Shown here: positions 7,255-14,389 of the stretch, piece after piece
Layout of the letters: the number at the start of each line of letters is the position of its first letter
Numbering within the stretch: the first letter of the stretch is position 1
Origin: Avidehalobacter sp964569265
Lineage (GTDB): Bacteria; Bacillota; Dehalobacteriia; UBA4068; UBA4997
DNA length: 21,955 bases
Assembly (NCBI GenBank): GCA_964569265.1
Contig: CAZMTO010000027.1
Span: 1-21,955, forward strand
Direction of reading: 5' to 3'
Translations under genes and position numbers: made by a program
Notes under the pieces: generated by a model
Seen by the model: the letters and a program-made list of their open reading frames with translations, nothing else
Database searches by the model: none
What the model was told of the DNA's origin: nothing

Positions 7255-7302
7255 TGTACCAAGTGTATTAAGTGAACTAATACAGTTAAACATATTAGTA
7301 CA
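7255..7302 (+). promoter_or_regulatory. Operator-like cluster of half-sites
   Basis: A perfect inverted repeat TGTATTA (7264-7270) N7 TAATACA (7278-7284) is flanked by further half-sites: TGTACCA (7255-7261) and TAGTACA (7296-7302), set at multiples of 9 bp. It sits over the expected transcription start, where a repressor would block the promoter. YtrA-type GntR repressors usually control their own operon, so the gene at 7697 is the likely ligand. Binding is inferred. Confidence 0.6.
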
Positions 7303-7582
7303 GTTAAGGCATAGGCGTACAGTGTGTGATAGTTTATGTGTTGTGTAGGTTGTGTGGGCACTTACCCGGCAGGTGCGGGGCCTAAAAATGTGTAGTGTGG
7401 CCGTGGGGCCGTTGTGTGGCTTTTATGTGATGTGTGTGATATGTGATAAGGTTTGCCTGCCGGGTATGCCCCAGGTGTTTGGGGGTGCATAAGCCTGTTT
7501 GTGTGATGTGGTTGTGTGGGCTTTTTTTGGTTTTATGTGTGCATAGCCAAAAACAGACCGCCGTATAAGGGCGGTTTTTTTA
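7290..7582 (+). ncRNA. Candidate structured GU-rich leader or small RNA
   Basis: About 300 transcribed bases without a convincing gene, strikingly rich in G and T on this strand. Seen: three copies of GTTGTGTGG (7349, 7411, 7511), each continuing as GC or C; a long-range stem GGGCA (7356-7360) plus TACCCGGCAGG (7363-7373) with CCTGCCGGGTA (7456-7466) plus TGCCC (7467-7471), 16 pairs with a 2-nt bulge; CCCCA/TGGGG (from 7469); TTTTTGG/CCAAAAA around 7514-7553; then an intrinsic terminator. It matches no RNA family I recognise. It could be an attenuated leader of the GntR-ABC operon or an independent sRNA. Confidence 0.5.
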
Positions 7583-7601
7583 TACCGCCGAAAAAGGTGG
7601 T
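7557..7601 (+). terminator. Intrinsic terminator with competing antiterminator-like pairings
   Basis: ACCGCC (7557-7562) / GGCGGT (7570-7575) plus a 7-T run forms a terminator ahead of the GntR gene. A second ACCGCC (7584-7589) can pair with the same GGCGGT, or with GGTGGT (7596-7601). The three pairings are mutually exclusive in part, which is the layout of a transcription attenuator. Regulation is inferred; the sequence pairings are seen. Confidence 0.65.
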
Positions 7602-7696
7602 GAATTTTGTGTATGATGTTAAATGTGGCAGTGAATAGTTGTATGAGTTTTTGTGAGCCGATTTTGGCAAATTTGGCAGAAAGGAGGCAGATATCT

Positions 7697-8077
7697 GTGA
7701 TTACAATAGATTATAAGGACAGACGGCCGCTATACCAGCAGTTGATGGAGCGCATAGAAGAACTGGCGCTGAAGGGCCTGATAAAACCGGACGAACAGTT
7801 GCCGTCGGTGCGCAGCCTGGCGGTAGAGCTGGCCATAAACCCCAACACTATACAGCGTGCTTACGGCGAATTGGAGAAAAAAGGCGTGGTGTATTCGGTG
7901 CCGGGGCGTGGCAGCTTTTTGGCATCGGGGCAGCAGGCATTGCGAGATTTAAACCGCGAGAAAAACCGCGAGGAGCTGTGTAAAATTGCCGAGCGGGCGA
8001 AAAGGGCCGGTGTGGGGCGCGCCGATTTTTTGGTGGACGCTGCTATGGCATACGATGAGGGGGGTACCGAAGAATGA
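7697..8077 (+). CDS. GntR-family transcriptional regulator, YtrA type
   Basis: About 126 aa. The GTG at 7697 is chosen because AAGGAGG (7681-7687) precedes it at good spacing and the product begins like YtrA relatives (I-T-I-D-Y-K-D-R-R-P-L-Y-Q-Q-L). An in-frame GTG at 7607 behind AAAGGTGG would add 30 unrelated residues. The N-terminal winged helix (~10-75) contains LPSVRSLAVELAINPNTIQRAYGELEKKG and the wing GRGSF; the short helical C-terminus, with no effector domain, is the YtrA mark. The stop overlaps the ATPase ATG (ATGA). Probably an autorepressor of this operon acting at the palindromes near 7264. Confidence 0.92.
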   Translation: MITIDYKDRRPLYQQLMERIEELALKGLIKPDEQLPSVRSLAVELAINPNTIQRAYGELEKKGVVYSVPGRGSFLASGQQALRDLNREKNREELCKIAERAKRAGVGRADFLVDAAMAYDEGGTEE

Positions 8078-8970
8078 TAGTGACATCGAATGTGAGCAAA
8101 AGATTTAATGACGTTTTGGCCCTTAACGACATTACGTTAAACATAAATAAAGGGGCAATTTTTGGGCTGGTTGGCACCAACGGCGCCGGCAAAAGTACTC
8201 TGCTTAGGTTGCTGGCCGGTATTTACCGCCCGGACAGCGGCGAGCTTACGGTAGAGGGTGAGCCTGTTTGGGAAAATATGGCGGTAAAGCAGCGGGTTTA
8301 TTATATTTCTGACGAGCAGTATTTTTTTGCTAATGCTACGCCGCTGGAGGTTGCCCGCTATTATGCCGGTATTTACGGTAAATTTGATATGGGGCGCTTT
8401 ACGGCGCTGATGAGCGGCTTTGACCTGCCCTTGCAGCGTAAAATAAGCACCTTTAGTAAAGGTATGAAGAAGCAGCTTTCGGTTATTTTGGGTTTGGCCG
8501 CCAACACCGATTATATTTTGTGTGACGAAACCTTTGACGGCCTTGACCCGGTTATGCGTAACACCGTAAAAAGTCTGTTTGCTGCCGAAGTTGCCGACCG
8601 AGGTTTAACGCCGGTAATTGCATCGCATAACCTGCGGGAATTAGAGGATATTTGCGACCACGTTGGTTTGCTGCACAAGGGCGGCGTGCTGCTGGAAAAA
8701 GATCTGGATGATATGAAGCTGGGTGCCGGCAAGGTGCAGTGTGTGCTGCCTGAGGGTGCCGACATTGATGCACTGGGGCTTAACATAGTGGTTAGAGAAA
8801 ACCGCGGCCAGTTGTTAACCATAATTGCCCGCGGCACGCAGGAAGAAATTGCAGCCAAGGTAAGCCGGGCCAACCCTGTGTTTATGGAAGTTTTGCCGCT
8901 TACCCTGGAGGAATTCTTTATTATGGAAACGGAGGTGGCCGGCTATGACCTTAAAAAGCTCTTTATCTAA
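8074..8970 (+). CDS. ABC transporter ATP-binding protein (YtrB-like)
   Basis: Protein of 298 aa. Walker A GTNGAGKST (34-42), signature FSKGM (127-131, in place of LSGGQ as in many ABC-2 exporters), Walker B YILCDE (147-152), D-loop GLDP, and switch H185 in ASHNL. The Q-loop region reads YISDEQYFF, as in YtrB-like ATPases. The remaining ~90 residues are a C-terminal extension. It drives export or substrate handling by the permease encoded next, which overlaps it by 26 bases. The substrate is unknown; the family includes antibiotic- and envelope-stress-responsive exporters. Confidence 0.94.
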   Translation: MIVTSNVSKRFNDVLALNDITLNINKGAIFGLVGTNGAGKSTLLRLLAGIYRPDSGELTVEGEPVWENMAVKQRVYYISDEQYFFANATPLEVARYYAGIYGKFDMGRFTALMSGFDLPLQRKISTFSKGMKKQLSVILGLAANTDYILCDETFDGLDPVMRNTVKSLFAAEVADRGLTPVIASHNLRELEDICDHVGLLHKGGVLLEKDLDDMKLGAGKVQCVLPEGADIDALGLNIVVRENRGQLLTIIARGTQEEIAAKVSRANPVFMEVLPLTLEEFFIMETEVAGYDLKKLFI

Positions 8971-11269
8971 GTTAGAGCAGCCCACTGTGGGTGCAAACGG
9001 TATAAACCTTGTGGGGCTTACGGGCAAAATTATAAAGCGCAACTTGTGGCTGCTGGTGCTGGCGGCTATAGGCTTTTTGCTGAATATGCCGGTTGCGGTG
9101 GCTCTGGTTTGGAGCAATATGGCATCGCACCCTTATTATAGAAATCAACATTTAGATAGCCTTGCTGACGATGTTTTTGTGATGTTTAATATAGGCAGCG
9201 CTATGATTATAGCGGCAGGCGCGATTTTGGCGGCGTTTGTGCTGTTTAAGTATCTGCATAACCGCCGACAGGTAGATTTTTACCATAGCTTGCCGGTACG
9301 GCGGGAAAAGTTTTATGCAGCCAATTTGCTGGCCGGTTTGCTGATATTTTTGCTGCCGTATTTGGCGGCGCACGTATTGGCCCTGCCCCTGTTGGCAGGC
9401 AGCGGGCTTTTGCCCTACATTGATATGGCCGATTATCTGCTGGCTATGGCAATGCACATTTTTGCCTATATGATAATGTTTGCTCTTGCTACTTTGGCAA
9501 TGCTGCTTAGCGGCAATTTGGGCGGCTCGTTAAAGATATTGTTTTCGGTTTATGCACTGTGTCCTATTATATCGGCAATGCTGTTGCTGCTGGGCAGCAC
9601 GTTTTTAACCGATTATGCCGATTTGGGCTCGATGGAAATGCTGCTGTTAAGGCTTTCGGTTATTGAACGTTATATGGTGATGATGTTCAATGATTCGTTA
9701 ATTACGGTATGCTGGCAGGATATTGTGCTGGGCGCCATTATTTTGGTGGGTGCAGTGCTGGTTGGCTTGCAGCTCTACAAAAAGCGTCAATCGGAATGTG
9801 CCGGCGCTACCCTGGCGTTTGGCTGGCAAAAGCCGCTGTTTAAGTATCCCTATGTGGTGTTGGCGGGCACATTGGGCGCGGTGGTTATGTATTTGGCCGG
9901 TGACCGCAGCCTTGTTTGGCTGGCGTTTGGTTTGCTGTTTTTTACCGCTTTTGCAGCACAGACTATAGAAATTGCCATTGCACGCGATTTTCGCGCTATA
10001 AAGAAGAACCTGCGTGGTGTTGTACTTTCTCTGGTGCTGGTGGCGTTGGTTATCGGTGCTTATGGTATGGATGTTTGCGGCTACGAAGATTGGCAACCGG
10101 AAGCCGATAAGGTAGAGGCGGTTATTGTAAACCCCGGTGCGCTGGAAGGTATGAATTTGTTTAATTATCGCCTGCAAGACGGTTATGTTGATAATGCCGA
10201 TAATTATTACTGCCTTAACCCGCTGTATTACTATTATGGTGGTAATGCACTTACTATCCAAAACCCTGATAACGTAGCGGCGATGATAGCAATTTTGACC
10301 AGTGAGCCGCTGGGCTTTGGTGAATTTCATCAGCAGGGCAGCGATGATTATGATGATTATTATGGCTACTATGATTATAATGACACCAATTACAGCCGTG
10401 TATGCTTTAAGATGAAGAACGGCGGCTACAAAGTGCGTTATATGAGCTACGGCGGTATTGTGGGTAACCTTGATGCTTATACCGCCCTGTATGACAGCGA
10501 GGAAATACGCACAAGACTGACCGGGTCGCTGGAAATTCCGGAGAATTTGACGGTACGTTTGGATTATCTGGAGGATTATACAGCAATTTACGGTTATGAT
10601 TTTGGCCCCATACGAGAGCAGGACGATGCCAAGGTGCGTCAACTGTGGGAAACCTACCGTAGTGAATTTGCCAAGCTTACAGCTAAAGAGTGTTTAACAA
10701 CTGCACCGCTGGGCTGCCTTAATTTGGGTATTTATCAGGACTATACACGTGTCGTAGATGATTTGGGCGAATACGACGAAAACTGGACGGATTACTGGTA
10801 TCATTCGGCAAAGGTTTACCCCCAGATGACCGAAACCATTAAAATGCTGCGTGGTTTTTATGGCAGCGAGGTTTTGGGCAATCAGTATAACAAATATCAG
10901 TTGTCTAAAATTATTGAATATACGCCTAAAAATTCTCAGCTACAGATGACCCCGAATAGCAAACGCCCGGATGACGTGATTATCCCTGAGGAAACCGCTG
11001 TGGCGGATGTTGAGGTATATTCCACTCAGGCGGTTGATTATATGCAGTATGCCGATATAGTGGCGGTTGAAGATGATGACTACGTTGGCAAGCCGGTGGA
11101 TATAAGCCGTTCTGCGGAAATTATTGCCAACACGGTGAGTGAAGCACAGCTTGGTGATGTGGAATATTACCGCCCGTGGCGCCACACCGACTGCCTTAAG
11201 TATTATGAGCTGTTTTATATGGTGGAGGATGGGGCGACGGTTATGCAGACCCGTTACGAACTTCCGTAG
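8945..11269 (+). CDS. ABC-2-type permease with large tyrosine/aspartate-rich C-terminal domain
   Basis: Protein of 774 aa; ATG inside the end of the ATPase gene with GGAGGTGG upstream. Roughly eight or nine transmembrane helices lie in the first ~380 residues (about 33-57, 83-105, 125-147, 163-186, 190-216, 252-277, 300-318, 322-345, 358-378). The loop RRQVDFYHSLPVRREKFYAANL near 107 is typical of Bacillota ABC permeases beside YtrA-type regulators. The last ~395 residues carry no membrane helix and are probably outside the membrane; they are rich in Tyr and Asp, with DYDDYYGYYDYNDTNY near 467. Possibly a DUF6449-type domain, not confirmed. The stop codon touches a repeat element. Confidence 0.88.
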   Translation: MTLKSSLSKLEQPTVGANGINLVGLTGKIIKRNLWLLVLAAIGFLLNMPVAVALVWSNMASHPYYRNQHLDSLADDVFVMFNIGSAMIIAAGAILAAFVLFKYLHNRRQVDFYHSLPVRREKFYAANLLAGLLIFLLPYLAAHVLALPLLAGSGLLPYIDMADYLLAMAMHIFAYMIMFALATLAMLLSGNLGGSLKILFSVYALCPIISAMLLLLGSTFLTDYADLGSMEMLLLRLSVIERYMVMMFNDSLITVCWQDIVLGAIILVGAVLVGLQLYKKRQSECAGATLAFGWQKPLFKYPYVVLAGTLGAVVMYLAGDRSLVWLAFGLLFFTAFAAQTIEIAIARDFRAIKKNLRGVVLSLVLVALVIGAYGMDVCGYEDWQPEADKVEAVIVNPGALEGMNLFNYRLQDGYVDNADNYYCLNPLYYYYGGNALTIQNPDNVAAMIAILTSEPLGFGEFHQQGSDDYDDYYGYYDYNDTNYSRVCFKMKNGGYKVRYMSYGGIVGNLDAYTALYDSEEIRTRLTGSLEIPENLTVRLDYLEDYTAIYGYDFGPIREQDDAKVRQLWETYRSEFAKLTAKECLTTAPLGCLNLGIYQDYTRVVDDLGEYDENWTDYWYHSAKVYPQMTETIKMLRGFYGSEVLGNQYNKYQLSKIIEYTPKNSQLQMTPNSKRPDDVIIPEETAVADVEVYSTQAVDYMQYADIVAVEDDDYVGKPVDISRSAEIIANTVSEAQLGDVEYYRPWRHTDCLKYYELFYMVEDGATVMQTRYELP

Positions 11270-11434
11270 GGGCAACTGCACACCATCTACTTTGTCGTGG
11301 TTTGGTTTTGCTCGCGACGCGCACTATCAGTGCAGCTTGCTCGTCAAAATCAAACCACTTCGCGTATCTGGCGCACATTTGCACCCTACGGCGCGCGATG
11401 GTTTATTTGCATAGCATTTTACAGGGGCAACTGC
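11268..11434 (+). repeat. Palindromic repeat element flanked by 12-bp direct repeats
   Basis: AGGGGCAACTGC occurs at 11268-11279 and 11423-11434, bracketing ~143 bp. Inside, ACCATC (from 11282) faces GATGGT (near 11397), a long imperfect hairpin pairs TGGTTTGGTTTTG with CAAAATCAAACCA, and GCACT-ATC-AGTGC forms the tip. The layout suggests a MITE-like or extragenic palindrome element; direct repeats may be a target duplication. No coding capacity. The first copy overlaps the permease stop codon. Confidence 0.6.
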
Positions 11435-11455
11435 CTATAGTTTGCAAAAAAATAA

Positions 11456-11492
11456 AAAAGCCCTGCTGCCAGGTTTGGCAGCGGGGCTTTTG
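11456..11492 (-). terminator. Terminator of degV
   Basis: On the minus strand a long stem AAAAGCCCCGCTGCCA / TGGCAGCAGGGCTTTT with a short loop is followed by a T-run (A-runs at 11445-11459 on the plus strand). Confidence 0.88.
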
Positions 11493-11508
11493 TGTGTTAA
11501 ATTAAATT

Positions 11509-12354
11509 TTAGGCGGTAACAAAGGGGGTGGGCGTTATGCTTATGGCTACTGCGCCTTTATCGGTATAAACGCCGATGGTGGGGTTTAAAGGTGCGCGCA
11601 AAATTTGTGCCGGGTGCAGCAGGCGCTCCAGAGTTTCGTGGTATTTATCGGCCAGCTCTTTATTCTGAAAGTCGGAAATACCGATTATCATCTGCGAAAA
11701 ATCGTCTGCCTTGCCGGATATTCGCTCAACAATCTTCTGGAAGGTTTTATCAGCGCCGCGGGCTTTATCTACTACGGTAACCTTGCCGTCCAGAACTTCT
11801 ATAATGCCGCGGATGTTAAGCTTTTCGATGATTTTGCCGGCGTATTTGTTCATACGGCCGCTTTTTATGGCGTTATCGTATTTTTCTAAGGTAACCACCA
11901 CGCTCGATTTTTCATAAAAATCAGCCAGTGCCTGCTTAATTTCTTCTAAGCTGTGGCCGTGTTCGTTCATAACGGCGGCCAGCAAAACCTGAAAACCCTG
12001 CCCCAGTGCGCCTTCTAAAGTATCGTGTACGGTGACTTTTTTGTTGGTGTTTTTAGCAGCCAAATTAGCCGAATTGAAGCTGCCGGATACGTGAGAGGAC
12101 ACCGTAAGGCACAAAATTTCGTCCTCCTCGGCGGTATCAAAGGCCTGCTGATAAGCGTAAGGCGAGGGCTGCGAGGTTTTGGGCATTTCTTTAGCGTTGG
12201 CAATAAGGTCAAGCGCTTTATGAGCATCAATATCTTCGCCGGGGGTGTAATTTTCGCCGTCTACCTGCAAGTGCAGCGAAACCACGCCGATATTGTGTTC
12301 GGCAAGCAGTTCCGGCGTAAGATCTGAACAACTGTCGGTAATAATTTTTAACAT
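11509..12354 (-). CDS. DegV-family fatty-acid-binding protein
   Basis: About 281 aa from the ATG at 12354 (GGGGAAAG upstream), giving the standard start MLKIITDSCSDLTPELL; a longer reading frame upstream lacks family similarity. DegV/EDD fold: D-S-C-S-D-L near residues 7-12, T-S-Q-P-S-P region, LTVSSHVSGSFNSA (head-group site), G-Q-G-F-Q-V, the R-M-N-K domain and the closing N-P-T-I-G-V-Y-T-D-K-G-A-V sequence. DegV proteins bind fatty acids, in some species as FakB partners of the FakA kinase; no fakA is present here. Monocistronic, with its own promoter and terminator. Confidence 0.93.
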   Translation of the reverse strand: MLKIITDSCSDLTPELLAEHNIGVVSLHLQVDGENYTPGEDIDAHKALDLIANAKEMPKTSQPSPYAYQQAFDTAEEDEILCLTVSSHVSGSFNSANLAAKNTNKKVTVHDTLEGALGQGFQVLLAAVMNEHGHSLEEIKQALADFYEKSSVVVTLEKYDNAIKSGRMNKYAGKIIEKLNIRGIIEVLDGKVTVVDKARGADKTFQKIVERISGKADDFSQMIIGISDFQNKELADKYHETLERLLHPAQILRAPLNPTIGVYTDKGAVAISITPTPFVTA

Positions 12355-12457
12355 TTTTTCTTTCCCCAATCCTAAGTTGATATCCGGTTTACAATCTTTT
12401 GTTAAATTGGTATGCAGACCGGGTGCCGTTGATGATTTTGATAAACATATCATCTGG

Positions 12458-12488
12458 TATTGATAATTATATCATATAATCATCAATA
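12458..12488. promoter_or_regulatory. Near-perfect 31-bp palindrome over the degV promoter
   Basis: Arms TTGATAATTATAT (12460-12472) and ATATAATCATCAA (12474-12486) match at 12 of 13 positions about a single C, and two more outer pairs match. It overlaps the degV -10 element, so it looks like an operator rather than a terminator. A second GATGAT/ATCATC pair lies at 12431-12454. The regulator is unknown. Confidence 0.5.
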
Positions 12489-12500
12489 ATGGAATGGCAA
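12471..12500 (-). promoter_or_regulatory. Promoter of degV
   Basis: On the minus strand: TTGCCA (12500-12495), 18-bp spacer, TATGAT (12476-12471). It leaves a leader of ~110 bases before the ATG. Confidence 0.5.
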
Positions 12501-12615
12501 AACGTAAAATTGTTGTGCTATTTTGCAAAAAGATTTTTCGTCAGGTTTAGAGGAAAAGCGCCACCCGACAGAGAATATATAAAAGTTGAATTTTGATTTT
12601 TGAGGTGTTGTTTTT

Positions 12616-13266
12616 ATGAAAGCTGTTATTATTGGCTTGGCTGCCGTATTTGCTTATGGCGTTATGGTGGGTATAAAAAGCCTTGTTGGTATGTTTAAGT
12701 ATGATAAAAGCTGCTGGCCGCTGGCGATTGGCTACATAATATATTTGCTGCTGGTGCCGGCAACATTTTTTGTACCGGGGCTGTACCCCGATGTTGTAGC
12801 GATGGATTTTGATAATCACAGCCTGTGGAAGGTTTGCCTGCTGCTGCTGCTGGTGTTTATGTGGTGCATTTTAGGTTTTTGTATCAAAGCATCGTATCAG
12901 CGCATAATTACCGGTGAAAACTACTGGAAGCCGCGTGCGCAGGCTAAAAAGCGTATTGGCATTGGTTTGGGTGCATTGGCTGTAGGTTCGGTGGTTTGGG
13001 GCACCGGTTTGGCAGGGTATTTAACGTTTTTAACCGGCTGGTGGGAAAAATCCGTAATTATTTTGTCGCTGTATTTGATGGTACAGGGCTTTGTGCTGAT
13101 TGTTCGTAACTTTAAGTATATGATTAAGGATCAGCCGCCGGAACGTATTAAAACTGTTGAAGATGTGCGCCCGCGTAAGGCCAAAAAGAGTAACAAACCG
13201 GCACAGACGCACATAAGCTATAAAGGGCAGAAGAAAAAGAAGGCAGCTCAGCAGGCCGAAGAATAA
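12616..13266 (+). CDS. Integral membrane protein of unknown function with a lysine-rich tail
   Basis: Protein of 216 aa; ATG after GAGGTG. Not recognised as a known family. Hydrophobic segments near residues 2-22, 34-56, 71-92, 113-140 and 141-162 suggest five membrane spans. The final ~40 residues are strongly basic (RPRKAKKSNKPAQ... GQKKKKAAQQAEE), probably cytoplasmic, and could contact nucleic acid, lipid head groups or acidic proteins. It is divergent from degV, whose operator-like palindrome lies between them, and has no obvious terminator before the promoter at 13385. Confidence 0.75.
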   Translation: MKAVIIGLAAVFAYGVMVGIKSLVGMFKYDKSCWPLAIGYIIYLLLVPATFFVPGLYPDVVAMDFDNHSLWKVCLLLLLVFMWCILGFCIKASYQRIITGENYWKPRAQAKKRIGIGLGALAVGSVVWGTGLAGYLTFLTGWWEKSVIILSLYLMVQGFVLIVRNFKYMIKDQPPERIKTVEDVRPRKAKKSNKPAQTHISYKGQKKKKAAQQAEE

Positions 13267-13384
13267 ACCGCAGAGCGGCCGCCGATATTTTGCCCGGCCG
13301 AAGATAATGTGACCTTTTTGGCGCCTGTTGCAGGCAGGCTGCGTTAAAAATGTAATAAAGTGTTAAAAAATTCCGCAAAAAGGC

Positions 13385-13413
13385 TTGCTAAATGTGGAAA
13401 GATGGTTTATAAT
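13385..13413 (+). promoter_or_regulatory. Strong promoter of the candidate RNA gene
   Basis: TTGCTA (13385-13390), 17-bp spacer, consensus TATAAT (13408-13413). The predicted start is near 13420, well ahead of the separate rsmE promoter at 13573. Confidence 0.75.
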
Positions 13414-13419
13414 AACTAT

Positions 13420-13560
13420 GTTAGCAGGGGCAAGTGGTAAACGTGCCCTTTGCGCAGCCCCTACACCCGGGGTTGTTAAATCAGAAAAGCTCACACAACT
13501 ATACACTATCACAGCAACAAGAGGTAGCCGACAGGCTACCTCTTGTTGCGTCTGCTTATA
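13420..13560 (+). ncRNA. Candidate stand-alone structured RNA
   Basis: About 140 bases with no reading frame. Hairpins seen: AGGGGC (13426-13431) / GCCCCT (13457-13462); GGTTGT (13471-13476) / ACAACT (13495-13500, one G-U pair); and a perfect 16-bp stem GCAACAAGAGGTAGCC (13514-13529) / its complement (13534-13549) with a GACA loop. AGCAG (13423-13427) could close against CTGCT (13552-13556). The last hairpin has only a poor T-tract (GTCTGCTTAT), so the terminator is uncertain. rsmE has its own promoter just downstream, which argues against a simple rsmE leader. No match to 6S, SRP, T-box or riboswitch cores that I know. Confidence 0.5.
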
Positions 13561-13572
13561 AATTGGCCGGGC

Positions 13573-13601
13573 TTGCATATGGGGGCGGTTCGTGCTAAAA
13601 T
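13573..13601 (+). promoter_or_regulatory. Promoter of rsmE
   Basis: TTGCAT (13573-13578), 17-bp spacer, TAAAAT (13596-13601), giving a ~30-base leader before the ATG at 13637. Confidence 0.6.
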
Positions 13602-13636
13602 TAAGTGTTGATATTGGGCAGCAGGAGGGCGCAGTT

Positions 13637-14389
13637 ATGCGATTTTTTTTAGAGCAGGCGTATACTTTGGGAGACGAACCGAGTTTATCGGCGGTGGACA
13701 GCCGCCATTTAAGCCGGGTGCTTAGGGCGCGTGCCGGTGACGAAATTACGGTGGTTAGTGCCAACCGGGTTTTTTCTGCCGAAATTTTAACCGTAGGAGA
13801 AACGGTTACGGTGCGTTTAAACAGCGAACTGCAAGCCTACACCGAATCTGCACTGGAACTGATACTGTTGCAGGGGCTGGCCAAGGGTGAGCGTATGGAA
13901 ATTGTGATACAAAAGGCCGTGGAGCTGGGTGTAGACAAAATTATACCGGTGGCCTGCGAACGCAGTGTTGTGCGGCTGGCGGCGGATAAAGCGGCGGCTA
14001 AGCAGGCACGTTGGCAAAAAATTGCCGATGCAGCGGCCAAGCAATGCGGGCGTACCAAGCTGCCGCAAATTACGCAGCCTATGAGTATGTCGGCGGCGAT
14101 AGCTGCCCTGCCGGCAGATTGCCGCATTATTATGCCGTGGGAAGAAGCTGACGGCGATGGTGTGGGCGTTACTATGGCTGCTGCAATGCGTGAGCCTGCG
14201 CCTAAAGCGGCAGCGTTAATAATTGGGCCGGAGGGCGGACTGACGGCGGAGGAAGCGGCTTTGGCAGAGGCTGCCGGGGCGCGGCTGGTGACTTTGGGCA
14301 AGCGTATTTTACGCACGGAAACTGCGGCGATAGTGGGGGTTACGATAGTGATGTATGCCTGGGGGGATCTTGGCTCAGAAAGGACATAA
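13637..14389 (+). CDS. rsmE: 16S rRNA (uracil(1498)-N(3))-methyltransferase
   Basis: Methylates U1498 of 16S rRNA in the assembled 30S subunit, using S-adenosylmethionine. Protein of 250 aa from the ATG at 13637, which follows AGGAGGG and gives the usual start MRFFLEQ. An N-terminal PUA-like domain (HLSRVLRARAGDEITVV) is followed by the SPOUT methyltransferase domain with the knot motifs LQGLAKGERMEIVIQKAVELGVD, IIGPEGGLTAEE and VTLGKRILRTETAAI. The family normally ends close to WGDLG; the last residues SERT and the stop codon come from the repeat that begins at 14372. prmA, a common partner, is not upstream. Confidence 0.95.
   Translation: MRFFLEQAYTLGDEPSLSAVDSRHLSRVLRARAGDEITVVSANRVFSAEILTVGETVTVRLNSELQAYTESALELILLQGLAKGERMEIVIQKAVELGVDKIIPVACERSVVRLAADKAAAKQARWQKIADAAAKQCGRTKLPQITQPMSMSAAIAALPADCRIIMPWEEADGDGVGVTMAAAMREPAPKAAALIIGPEGGLTAEEAALAEAAGARLVTLGKRILRTETAAIVGVTIVMYAWGDLGSERT

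Noticed and set aside
7607..7696. N-terminal extension of the GntR regulator from GTG 7607 or a leader peptide
   Set aside because: Although AAAGGTGG precedes it, the extra 30 residues do not resemble YtrA proteins and a better ribosome binding site precedes GTG 7697. Kept only as an alternative start.
9698..10642. Open frame of 314 codons on the minus strand inside the ABC permease gene
   Set aside because: The peptide is low-complexity Ile/His-rich, the complement of Tyr/Asp codons in the real gene; no start signal.
13420..13560. 6S RNA, T-box or known riboswitch
   Set aside because: The two halves do not form the single open-bubble rod of 6S RNA, there is no T-box AGGGTGG-type core, and none of the common riboswitch cores was seen.
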